Positions 54,300 through 64,000 of a stretch of DNA of 64,000 nucleotides are shown one piece after another. Source of the stretch: Lepas anatifera (Eukaryota > Arthropoda > Thecostraca > Lepadidae); contig JAOTON010000977.1 in assembly GCA_034440635.1 (NCBI GenBank), positions 558,001-622,000 of the forward strand, given 5' to 3'. Every line of letters begins with the position of its first letter. Position 1 is the stretch's first letter. The position numbers and the translations under genes were made by a program. Under the pieces are notes generated by a model. That model saw nothing but the letters and a program-made list of their open reading frames with translations, was not told the DNA's origin and did not search any database.

Positions 54300-55473
54300 A
54301 TTTCTTTTGTTTCAGATATTTTCTGAAATACTAAAAAACCTCTTCCCTCCCAAATATGTCAGAGAAACGCTGGGGCATGCCTCCTGGCTCGAAGACTCGC
54401 CAAAGGCTAATGCCTTCAAATGTCATTTCAGACAGAAGACGAGCGAACATATATAAACCGTCCGCAACAGTAACTACACGAAGCAGAAATTACACTCAAG
54501 CAGAACTGGAAATACACGGATAGAAGTGGCCCATTCAGAGGTTTTGAAAAGTCTTCTTGTGGAGAGTTCTTAAAAAAGAAGGCAAAGGAAGTGCTCAGCT
54601 GGGCTAAAACTCATCTGCATTTCGGAACATTCCCAAGAGACGGTTACAAGGAGCTGTGTGCTTTGATTATTACATACCTCCCCCGGACAGCTCGCAAACA
54701 TCTATCAGATGCACCGTCCTGGAGCAGTGAATGAGGCTAGGTACATGTCAGATGCCTTATATATATATATATCATCAAAGTGGCTCTGCTATCACCCAAG
54801 CTACAGCTCTCAGACGAGGATGAAGGAAACATCCAGAAGATGGCACATTTCGTCACTTTTTTCTACGGCCCATACTTCCTAAGGGCTGCACTGGCACCAC
54901 AGGTGACATGAAATGACCTGACGTACTTCCAGGAAATGAGGTTATTATCAGAGCTTCCAAAGTACAAAGAAATTTCTAAGGCTGTCATGAAGTCACTGCA
55001 AAGACACACGACCTACCTGGATCCTTCGGCTTTAGTATTTTCCTTTTTCAGTGATGAGGTGCCTTCTTGCGAACATCAAAAGGTGGCAGAGCACCTGTCT
55101 CCGATAAAAAACACGGTATAAATCGTGTCCAGGTAAGCCTAAACCAATGGAACTATTTTCGGTGCAGCATTTTGCCGATATAGTAACTGAGAAATCATGG
55201 CTGCTGTTCAATCTCCTGCATGAAGTGAACGTGTCATGGCTGAAATACCCTGTTCGAAAATGGCATGTTTGGCATGGGTATCCTGAAGTGCAGCAATTTG
55301 TTGCTCACCTCGCTGTCGTCAATGATGGTGCCGAGCGCGGCATCTGTCTGCTTCAGGAGCCGATAGATCACACCAAAGACGAGGAGCAACTTCAAGCTCT
55401 GTCCCAGGTCGTCAGCTGGCACAGAAATGTGTTCAAACATACTAAGGAAGACTACAAGCGCTTACCACAGTGA
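54300..55473 (+). pseudogene. Decayed element-borne ORF of the arthropod AERG type
   Basis: Several plus-strand frames carry parts of one protein: KLQLSDEDEGNIQKMAHFVT and FFYGPYFLRAALAP near 54790-54910; LPKYKEISKAVMKSLQRHTT then DPSALVFSFFSDEVP (54936-55118); and a clean C-terminal ORF (55147-55473) with IVTEKSWLLFNLL, LAVVNDGAERGICLLQE and LSQVVSWHRNVF. This order (K-x-I...HLWYLS-like...VND-AERG...QVV-HR) is one I associate with a widely repeated uncharacterised arthropod element protein. Stops and frame changes between parts show it is dead. No function claimed. Confidence 0.6.
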
Positions 55474-55938
55474 TGCCTCTGTATGTGTGCATATCGCAGT
55501 ACAACAACTCAGGTGTTTCGGTGGAGTTAATCATTTCAGAAGTTGAGATAATGCAAAAAGTACAATCTTTCATAAGGCTTTTGCTCTTGAACAAGCCATC
55601 AAAATTTTATTCGTAGTGCACCAGCTGGAGCCCTATAAAGTCGCAATACATGTCTAAAACCAGTATTCTCTAGTTACATTTCAGCTCTTAAGAATAATAA
55701 AGACTCGTAACTACAAACGTTCGGGAGACAGAAGTGCGATGGGAAGGGCTGAATAAGACACAAAAACTTCGGATTGACCCTTAAGGCACGACTTGAACAA
55801 TACACATGCATTTTGATTTCAAACTGTTTGTTTTTTACATCAATGAATGGAAAAATAGTGGAGGAACAGAGGACGGTATGATGAATAATGGCATCAGCTC
55901 TTAAGACCAAGACAACTTTGAAACTTATAGCCACCAAC

Positions 55939-56097
55939 AAGTGGCGTATAGAAGAGGAAAGGGGGGCTGGGGGCTCAAGCCTCCCCGAAATTTCAGAGTG
56001 TCTATAGTTAATGCATAGCAGGAGGCTGTTCCGAGGCAATGACAGACGAAGCTCGAGCCCCTTAGTTCCCACAAACGAATTCCTGGATCCGCCACTG
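55939..56097. mobile_element. hAT-type MITE nested in the 2.9-kb element
   Basis: Ends AAGTGGCGTATAGAAG and CCTGGATCCGCCACTG are the hAT-type inverted ends. Flanks CCACCAAC (55931-55938) and CCACCAAG (56098-56105) agree at seven of eight positions. Confidence 0.85.
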
Positions 56098-56590
56098 CCA
56101 CCAAGGGAGAGTGGGGGCTGGAAACGAAGACCATTCCTCTGATTGGCCAGGAAAGTACTGACAAAACATTTTACATATGTTTCACTAGGAAAATTTGTGG
56201 AAGTTTGTGTAATTAAATGGCAAACTTAACAAAAACATTAACAAGTCTAGAGTATTTGGGGGAGTTTTCCCTCCCTGGTAGGTTACGGGTAGTGGGCAAG
56301 TCCCTTTCCGATGCTCCCGATTTCGACGCCACCTGTTCGTAGCTTTTGGGTATGGTTTGATCACTATCGAACCAAATACAGCGCTATCTACGATACATTT
56401 GCTGTTGGAGACTACAACGCTGCAGGGCATATAACACTAAACTGAAGGGTAAAGTTCCAATGCAAAAAGAAAAGAGAGTTTGAGACGGGCAAATTCTGAA
56501 AATTTGGGGAATCAATTAGAATGGACTAAGGAACGGGATACAAGGGGTATGTAAAGCTTATTTGGAATTTAAAATTAACGGGATACCCTA

Positions 56591-57560
56591 GTGTGGGTGT
56601 CTCAGCCTTTCAAAAATAGCTGTATGGCCTTACAATGTGAAGCACGGGGAATACAGGGGAAAGCGTATTCCCAGTTCTGAAATCAAAAGTGGCGCATAAT
56701 CTGGCGGCGAAACGTTTTTGCCCAAGGGGAGAGCACCTCCAATGGGGTTCATCCTCTCACTGAAAAATTTTCTAGAGTGTCGTTTGACGCTAAACTTAAC
56801 ATATATCATCGCTTTCGAAACTCGCGTAACTTATTTAACTTTGATAAGAAGGGGTACACCCTGACTCCTAGAGAGGAGGACACCCCGATGCTTAGCAAAA
56901 TACGAAGCCTTGGGCAACGTGCTTAGCAGAACTCATATTTTGACATCTTAAGGTAATTTTTTTAGATGGAATTGCCCTGTACACATGTCCACAAAAAGCA
57001 CAAAACCAGCTTCCTGGAAAATTTGTGTCCGGCGTATAAATGGCAGTTAAAAACTAATTGTATCTGTATGGCGTAAAATTGTTTTGTCCTCCTGCAGCGA
57101 CGACTGGACAGACGTATCCAGACACGGACACATAAAGAGGTGATGTAACTCATTAAACATTTGAGGGTTTGATATTTCACACATTAAAGCAGAAGTCTCC
57201 TGGAATCATTTTTCTTGGACACGAGCCTTGCCTGTAGCCTATATATACTTTAAATATTTCAATAGGACCAAAATTTTACCTTTTCTCTATATTTACATCA
57301 TTTCAGTTAGATTAAAATCAGAATTTCAATCCAATTAGAAACTGGCATGTATAAACTCTTAGGGGTATGAAAAAGAACAAATGAGAGCTTAATTATACTT
57401 TTAAAAATGTCGTGGTGATCGTTGAAGCCATCGACAATCATTTCCCATGTATAACCTTGAGTCCGACTTATGTGCATTTTCTCGGGGAAAATGGCCGGTC
57501 AAATTCTGTTTCCCCCGTTGCTGAGTGACAGCGTATGTACATGGACGGGTCCAGGGCGGA
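56591..57560. other. No supported feature
   Basis: AT-rich, only chance ORFs. Confidence 0.3.
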
Positions 57561-57564
57561 ATTT

Positions 57565-57760
57565 TCTGGGGGGCTGGCTAGAAGATAATGGAAGCTGAGT
57601 CCAGAAGAAAGCAATAGCTTTTCGTGCTGCAGCTCAATCTTACATCCTGCCCTCCAGAATATCAGCCCTGGCACTATGCATACGTGCTGCCACCTAGCAA
57701 CCTGAGAAACAGCATACGTGCTGCCACCTAGCAACCTGAGAAACAGAATCTCGGCAGGTC
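57565..57760. repeat. Dispersed repeat R5, copy 2, with 34-bp tandem duplication
   Basis: AGAAGATAATGGAAGCTGAG, AGCTTTTCGTG, CAGCCCTGGCA and GTGCTGCCACCT match 42660-42960. A 34-base unit starting GCATACGTGCTGCCACCTAG is exactly doubled (57678-57745). Confidence 0.65.
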
Positions 57761-58930
57761 CAGTAGCCGGCCGAGAGAACGCGTGTAAACGGCACACTTT
57801 TTGTTCTTGGGGCTCCTGCATCAATTTTCACGGTTTTTAGACGTTGAAATACGAACGCGTGGTATGCATCCTTGCAATTGGTCTCGTGGCGCGGAAGATT
57901 CCCAAGGCTTATTGGTGTAAGCCTTAAAAGGTTGTTTTTCCTTCAGATAGAATAGGTTTGACATGAACAATACACTGTGCCAGAAATCAAGCAGCTGATA
58001 AAACTAGAGGGTACTTATTCCATCATAACCACCACCCTGGCGCGTTTTGTGCACTAGTACAGATCACGCTGAATACCTCATTTGCGGAGAAAGGGACCAA
58101 GTATGGATTTTAAACAACCCCTCAATGTGCTACACATTTTCAGTATTTTGTAGTTCAAACAAAGTTTTAAGGAGCACACGTCAAATTTCCCATTAACTTT
58201 TTTACAGCAACAGCGTTTCCCTGTCAAACGACATCTACTGCGTGAATTTCTTACGTTTGCATGTTTTGCTGCTTAAATGAGGAACAGAGAGGGTCATTCC
58301 ACTTATAGGCCTGCTTATCGTTGGCTCGCTAACGAACAGACTAAAATAAATTTTGCGAATAAGCGAATTAGTACAAATTGTGGACTGGCAAGCACTCAAA
58401 ATCATTATTCCGGTAGCCCCAACTTTCAAATTTGACTTTACTTTCTTCCAAATTCCCAGAGCTTAAGCATTTAAAAAATAGAGTTTTAAAAATAGAAAAA
58501 TGTGTTACGCCATCGTTTTCATTAAGCCGGCCTTCCAATACACCATCCATTCGCCCGATTGAGGAGAAGGTCCTAAGGCTCAGTCTAGTAGAATCCTCAT
58601 TCATGTGAATATTTTTTTGCGTATTCAGCTAAGAAACACTGGTTTTCACTCTGTTACAGACTTGATATAAGCATGCCAGTATGTTTAGCGTTAGCATATC
58701 AGCGGGCCTGGAAAATTGTTAAATGAACGATGAGCAGAATAGCTGTCAACTTCAGCAGATTAGTGATCAGTAGATTTATAAAAAAACTAGCTGGTGCCTA
58801 GGTGTGCCTGGAAAAGACATTTCATTGTTTCTAGGATACGCCTTTATATATGATGTGTTCACGAGGTGCCAAAATATCATAACCTGCGATCATTATCATC
58901 TAAGTAGCAGATGCTCACCTTTACCTTGCC
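57761..58930. other. No supported feature
   Basis: AT-rich intergenic sequence without recognisable gene, RNA or repeat. Confidence 0.3.
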
Positions 58931-59776
58931 TTAGCACGCACATTGACGGGGGTCTGAGCCACCTTCGCTTTGACGGGGGTACCCGTCCCCCCTAAGGTCT
59001 TGAGAACCACGGTAGGTAGCGAAAAACGGTAAACGGTGCTGGGTAGCCCACCCACTTCTCTATCAAAAATATTTGTACAATTTTTTTGTCAGTTTACATT
59101 TAAGGTCACGAGAGGTCAGAACATGCTGCAATAGGGATAACATGTACATTAAGGTTTACGGCCATTTCATCTGAACAAGTAAATATAGAGAAAAACGACT
59201 TAAACTCCATGAATTCTCGCAGAAAGCCGAATCGAATGATATATTATTTGATCTTGCTAGGTCAAATCAAGTATTTGACCTGACCTGAGGTCAGTTCAAG
59301 GTCAAAATATATAACATGCATTTCATTAAAACTGCAAAGACAAGGCGAGTCTAATGCAGCTAAAATAAACGCTTTATCACCATCCGTTACTGAGTTATTC
59401 AGTCAAAACCATTTTTTCCCATGTATTTCCAATGGAGAGACCATGGCTCGTACCTGACCTTAGGTCTTCGATATAAAAAATACCGAAACACATTTTAGAG
59501 AACTCGGTGGGCCCGTTATGTGCTATGAGTTTTAATCGGATAAGTTCACCCTGTTCTTACTTATTAAACGTTTTTGTTTAGGTCAGGTCACTTTACCTGT
59601 ACTGGTGACCTGACCTGAGATGACTAAACCTTAACATTTTCACAGAAGTTGTAAAAATGATGAGAGAAAAGGTATGCAAAGTACGGCGCCGCTACACGCC
59701 GCAAATTTTTCTGCTCTCTCCAAAAATCCCGAGGAGGGCGGGTACCCACCCCCCGCCCCGTCAATGCGCGTGTTAA
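58931..59776 (+). mobile_element. T2 TTAA element
   Basis: TTAGCACGCACATTGACGGG (TTAA mutated to TTAG) at the left and CGTCAATGCGCGTGTTAA at the right. Interior clusters of AGGTCA/TGACCT near 59100, 59265-59305 and 59580-59620, plus the shared core near 59405-59460. Confidence 0.82.
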
Positions 59777-60250
59777 ATCAAGCGTCTCTCACTTCTTAAC
59801 CTCCTGAGTCCCCGCGTATAGGTATCTATACGCAGGTTTGAATAGCTCTACCACCTCTTACCGATGACAATGATGAATATTATACAATGATTATTTTTAA
59901 TGTCGAATTTGTCCTGGGCTAAGTATCGTTTTTTCAGACATACGTTAGGTCTTGACATAAGACGTAATCTAACATTCCACTGTCTTTGTCAACAGTGTGA
60001 GGTCTTAAGAACTCAAATGATTCGTGCAGTTGGCGCCTCGCATTGAAATGTAATTAGCTGCAAAGACATTATCAGTCCCAGCACACACTTGTCATGCGTC
60101 AGGCACGAAGTCGCCAACACCTTATGTCATGAACACGAAGCTTTCGACACAAAGAGCATTGCAGCCTTGGTCGACAAAAAGTCACGGCATGACACTGATT
60201 CCGTGTTTTATGGTACAAATTTATCTATCTAAAATACATTCATCCAGTTA
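59777..60250. other. No supported feature
   Basis: AT-rich spacer between a T2 and a T3 element. Confidence 0.3.
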
Positions 60251-60252
60251 GG

Positions 60253-61156
60253 TTAACACGCGCAGGGGAGAGGGGTCTGGCGCCAACGCGCAGTGGCAGG
60301 GGTCCGAAAGTGCCCCCCTCCGAGATCTAAAAACCAAAAGGGTAAAACTCTTGTTAGGGGGCGTAGGGGGAAATTGCTATCTACCTTATGGCACAATTTC
60401 ATTGACCTAGACTCATATCTTCAAGCTCAAATTAGGTCGTAAAGGTCGAATCTGAGCATTGCTAGAGACTTGTTAGGAACTACCGTGGCTGTGCAAAATG
60501 TCAAAAATACACCAAAAGCGGGCTAAGATCATAGAGGGAAGGTCCCATACAATGTTTTCTGAGATTTTGAGGTCAAGGTCATTCAAGGTCAAGGACCTAC
60601 GATGTAATAATGCGACATATTCCCAATAATATATGTACTATATGACTGGTACCACGGCAGCCTTTAGGCGGGAAATGAGAGTGCTGCCTTGAAAAGTTAT
60701 TTGAACCTGACATGTGACATTGATCTTGACCTTGAGTAGCCTGTGTAGATTAAATATGAAGTCATAGTATGCCATACAACATACAGAATAATACCATCTG
60801 ACCAGTATACTAGAGTCAATGACTGACCTGTGACCTTTAGTATCCTTTCCCTCGACCTTCATGTGGGCTGACATTGACTTATAACCCGATTATATGACCT
60901 TATGACGTCACCACGCGGTCTACAGTGCAGGCAAACTGGTGCTCCCGCGCGATCGAAGCGACATCAAAATGTGGGTCTGATTTCGAAAGCCTACTAGTAA
61001 GAAAATTTCGACCGATTTTCAAAGTTATTTCATAAATTGACTCGCGGTTAAATTTTCTTAAATGTAGTCGAATATCGTTTTGTGGCTACGAGTGGTTCTC
61101 TGGCCATCCCGGAAAAATTTGTGGGGCACTTTAGGCCCCTCCACTGCGCATGTTAA
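60253..61156 (+). mobile_element. T3 TTAA element (best copy)
   Basis: TTAACACGCGCAGGGGAGAG at the left and CCTCCACTGCGCATGTTAA at the right. About 904 bases, no ORF. AGGTCA-type hexamers cluster at 60570-60600 and 60820-60840. Confidence 0.82.
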
Positions 61157-61752
61157 TGACACCCCAGGAAGGAACGATCCCAGAAGCAGGTGTGTGGATT
61201 TATACCTTTTTGCAGCGCCAGATCGCCCGAATTAAATGTTGCGCTAATGTTGAAATATCCTTTAATATCCGCCCCTGTGGGCCTCCGAGCCACCTTTTCC
61301 ATGGTGGGGAGGGGGGTTAAAATCCTCTCGCACTCGGCACCTATGCGGAATAACGAAAAAAACGTGAAGACTGGTGGATAGCTTAACAAATTCGTGACGA
61401 AACTATACCGGTCACTTTTTGGCTCAGGTCAATATTGAGGTCATGACAGGTCAAAGGAGGTAAGATATCTGAGAAGAGTTTCTGGGCTCTAGTGTCTGAT
61501 AGAGTGAAGTTAGAATCAATGTTTAGGCACCATTCGCTATATCTCGTTACGGCAAATCCAATGATGTAGAATATGGCTATACTAGGTCAAAGTAAAAAAT
61601 TACCTGAGCTGAGGTCATGTCAAGGTCACTATCTATTCTAGCATAGTTAATATGCAAATTGACTTATAATAACAATCTGAAAGTAATTGTGTCAAAATAA
61701 AAGCTTTATCGTCATTTCCTGCAAAGTTATTTACCCAAGTCTAAGAATCTGC

Positions 61753-62776
61753 TTAACCCTCGCCCCACCGGGGGCCATCGATGGCCCCCTAAGGTTTTTC
61801 CGGGATAGCAGAAAACGACGAGGCGCAGCACCGCGGTTGAGGGCTCTACCTCTCACTGCATCATTTTCCCATCATCCCTGAAATTTTTACCCCGGGTCAC
61901 CCAAGGTCAGGTCACCAGACGAGGTCAACTAAGGTCACCTCACTTCACCTTTAGAGCTCTGTAAGAGCTACATTTCAAAGTCGATCGATTTGAAACTTCC
62001 TACACTTCATGACCCCTCCAGGGTCTACAAGGTGTATATCCGGGATTTTTCGATTTCGTGCCCTGAGGTCAGGTCACGAGGCGACCTCTCCCATTGGAAA
62101 AGCATGGGGAAAGCTATTTCATGATATAAAAGCCACAAAAATGATTGCAAGTACTCAGACTGCTCAGAACAACGTTTTTGGACACCCTTTCACGGATCCC
62201 AGGGGTCATATTTGCCCTTTGACTTTTCCAAGGTCATCCAAGGTCACCGAGGTCAAAAACAGTATTTTGACAATAACTTTTGACCTAATTGAGCTAGAGC
62301 AGTGAAACAAACACCATCGTTTTTGTCTTGTCACTGGCTTTCATTTGATATACGGCAAGGTCACTTTCTGACCTTTCGTGACCTCAGGTCATATTAGGTC
62401 ACGAGGTGACCTCTGGCGGTCAAACCACTGGCGGGAGGTCTTTACGTTCCACATAGCGGAAAAAGTACTGGCAATTTGCTATCAAATGTACTTTACCAGG
62501 CCTCAATAGCTCTAATGACACAAGAGTTATGCCCAGTTTGCTTAATCCTTGCATATTTGAGTGAAAATAGCCGATCTTGACCTAATTTGACCTCTGGAGG
62601 TCGAACCATTGACCTGAGCACTAAAACATGCGAAGTAATTTCTTACTGAATTCACGCGAGCTTTCTATTGCACTTGCAGATTTGCGCTAACGCCCATATT
62701 TTCGGAGTTAGAGGGGGGCCATCGATGGCCCCCGGTGGGGCGAAGGTGGCGCCGACCCCGGTGGGGCGCGGGTTAA
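61753..62776 (+). mobile_element. T1 TTAA element, copy F
   Basis: TTAACCCTCGCCCCACCGG at 61753 and GGGGCGCGGGTTAA at 62776, same orientation as the copy at 8973. Terminal palindromes are at both ends, and the core AGGTCACGAGGCGACCTC lies near 62072. Confidence 0.9.
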
Positions 62777-62904
62777 GTAGCCCAGATGACCTCTCAGAGG
62801 TCACAGGTAAAACATTGCAACATGAACCTAGAAAGGGACCCACGATACTACACTTTGGAGAATATGAAGGTATTCTCAGTTGTATCTACAGAAACACAGC
62901 CCAA

Positions 62905-63267
62905 TTTCTGTTTTTCCCATGCATTTCCAACGGAGAGGTCATGATCCGTACCTGACCTTAGGTCATCGATATGAAAAATCCCGAAATATATGTTGTAGCA
63001 ATTTGTGGGCCCATTGTGTGGTATACGTTACAATTCGACAGACTCACCCACTTTTTACCTATGCTTCCATAAATATTTTTGGAGGTGAGGTCACTTGACC
63101 TGCACTGGTGACCTGACCTGAAATGACTTAACCTTAAACATTTGCAGAAAGTTTGGGGAATTAATCAAGGATAGGCGTGCCATGTACAGCAGGGCATCGC
63201 ACCGCTGTTTTTATGCCGCCGGAAAAACCCGAGGGGTGTTCAAACACCCCTATCGGGGTGAGGGTTA
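62905..63267 (+). mobile_element. T2-related TTAA element half with different terminus
   Basis: Text from 62905 (TTTTTCCCATGCATTTCCAA) to about 63125 follows the T2 copy at 59404-59640. The end instead has GGGGTGTTCAAACACCCC (palindrome with two-base centre) and GGTGAGGGTTAA. The left half is missing or diverged. Confidence 0.6.
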
Positions 63268-64000
63268 AGCATAGATCAGAATCTGAATATATGTTTACAG
63301 AAATATACCTACCTTGTGCTGCTTCGTTGTCAGTTGGTTTGATCTCGATGTGATACTGTTCTCGATGACGCACTCGCTACAGGCCGCTCTTCTCCTAGAT
63401 GACGTGGTCGTTACAGGCTGCTGACTATAGTTGTACTATTTATCACGCATGCAGGGCTGAGATCACGCTATTTCTGCGTTTAGCATGCTGCTCCATTATA
63501 TTGTACTGTTCCGCCACAAGCCGTATCAACCGTATTTTTTCTGACCTAGAAAATGTTCATAAAATTCCTATTGTCCCAGTTCTAGTCAGGGAGCACCACC
63601 GACAACACCTCGGGGCCGGCTGCTGCAGTGCTACCGTAGCGCCTGCTCAGCCTCCGATCGTGCTGCGTATCACACCAGCAGCTGCTACCCACTGTGAGCA
63701 CGGGCTGGCACCGTCCAGAGAAGTCAAGTTCAACTTTCGTTTTCTGTGGTAACGCGCGGCGGCGACGCCGTGCCAGGGCGGGGGGCGGGGGGCGGAGGGG
63801 GTGGAGTTGTGCCGGCAGCCATGACCTCGCGTGTGAACCCTGGCCGGTATCGTAACCGCAGTTACCAGGGCCGGCCCGGTTCACGTACGTGCTGTGATCC
63901 GACGTGCTCCAGTGTGTACGCGGGGCGTTCGGCATGTGGCAAGGTTAATGAGACGAGACAGGCAGATTGGGTTTTTTTTGCTATGCGATGTGATTTCACA
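63268..64000. other. Right edge, GC-rich block at about 63595-63930
   Basis: No gene supported. The strongly GC- and CpG-rich block (for example GGCGGGGGGCGGGGGGCGGA near 63777) with long but unrecognised ORFs on both strands looks like a CpG-type promoter or first-exon region of a gene outside the window. Confidence 0.3.

Larger units (their letters stand above)
53660..56590 (+). mobile_element. 2.9-kb DNA transposon with about 260-bp inverted repeats
   Basis: Left TAGGGTGTCCCGCTAATTTT and right AAAATTAACGGGATACCCTA are inverted repeats that continue imperfectly for about 260 bases (to about 53925 and from about 56340, at GATCACTAT on both sides). TA at each extreme would fit a TA target duplication (Tc1/mariner-like), but the superfamily is unproven. 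The interior holds a decayed gene (54300-55473), and a hAT MITE has inserted at 55939. Confidence 0.8.

Noticed and set aside
63582..63935. Arg/Pro-rich 117-codon ORFs on both strands as a gene
   Set aside because: Both strands are open because the block is GC-rich; no domain or splice structure was seen.

Overview
The window is eukaryotic and almost certainly from an arthropod, most likely a crustacean; I cannot fix the species. The grounds are a protostome-type chemosensory ionotropic receptor (IR), short GC-rich coding exons with GT-AG (and one GC-AG) introns, tRNA-derived SINEs, TTAA-flanked DNA transposons and long microsatellites. Two host genes can be read by splicing, both on the minus strand; everything else is intron, intergenic DNA and mobile elements.

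Gene 1, about 38678 down to 5747 (-), encodes an IR-family ligand-gated channel subunit. Eight exons between 24534 and 5747 carry the end of the N-terminal region, S1, TM1, the pore, the IR version of SYTANLAAF, S2 and the last transmembrane helix. Two further exons (31756-31623 and 38678-38570) have compatible phases and may supply a start codon with signal peptide. Its introns hold a roughly 5-kb, 36-bp minisatellite, a CT-rich microsatellite serving as acceptor tract, and many transposons.

Gene 2, 52185 down to 41231 (-), is a complete eight-exon glycoside hydrolase family 27 gene (alpha-N-acetylgalactosaminidase / alpha-galactosidase) with signal peptide, both catalytic aspartates, a GC-AG first intron and an unusual Pro/Ser/Arg/Phe-rich C-terminal tail of about 170 residues. 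The two genes lie head-to-tail, separated by about 2.5 kb.

Mobile DNA: at least three TTAA-flanked families (T1 about 1.03 kb, seven copies; T2 about 0.83 kb; T3 about 0.9 kb) share GC-rich inverted ends, terminal palindromes and dense AGGTCA hexamers, the nuclear-receptor half-site. T1 and T2 also share an internal core although their termini differ. There are hAT-type MITEs with 8-bp target duplications, a 2.9-kb element with about 260-bp inverted repeats and a decayed ORF, a second decayed element-associated gene near the left edge, and tRNA-like SINEs.

Several single-base frame breaks fall in otherwise well-conserved exons of both genes. Those in the hydrolase sit in C homopolymers, so assembly indels explain them better than gene death. 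The minisatellite reads open in several frames on both strands because its 36-bp unit is a multiple of three; the very long ORFs there are not genes.
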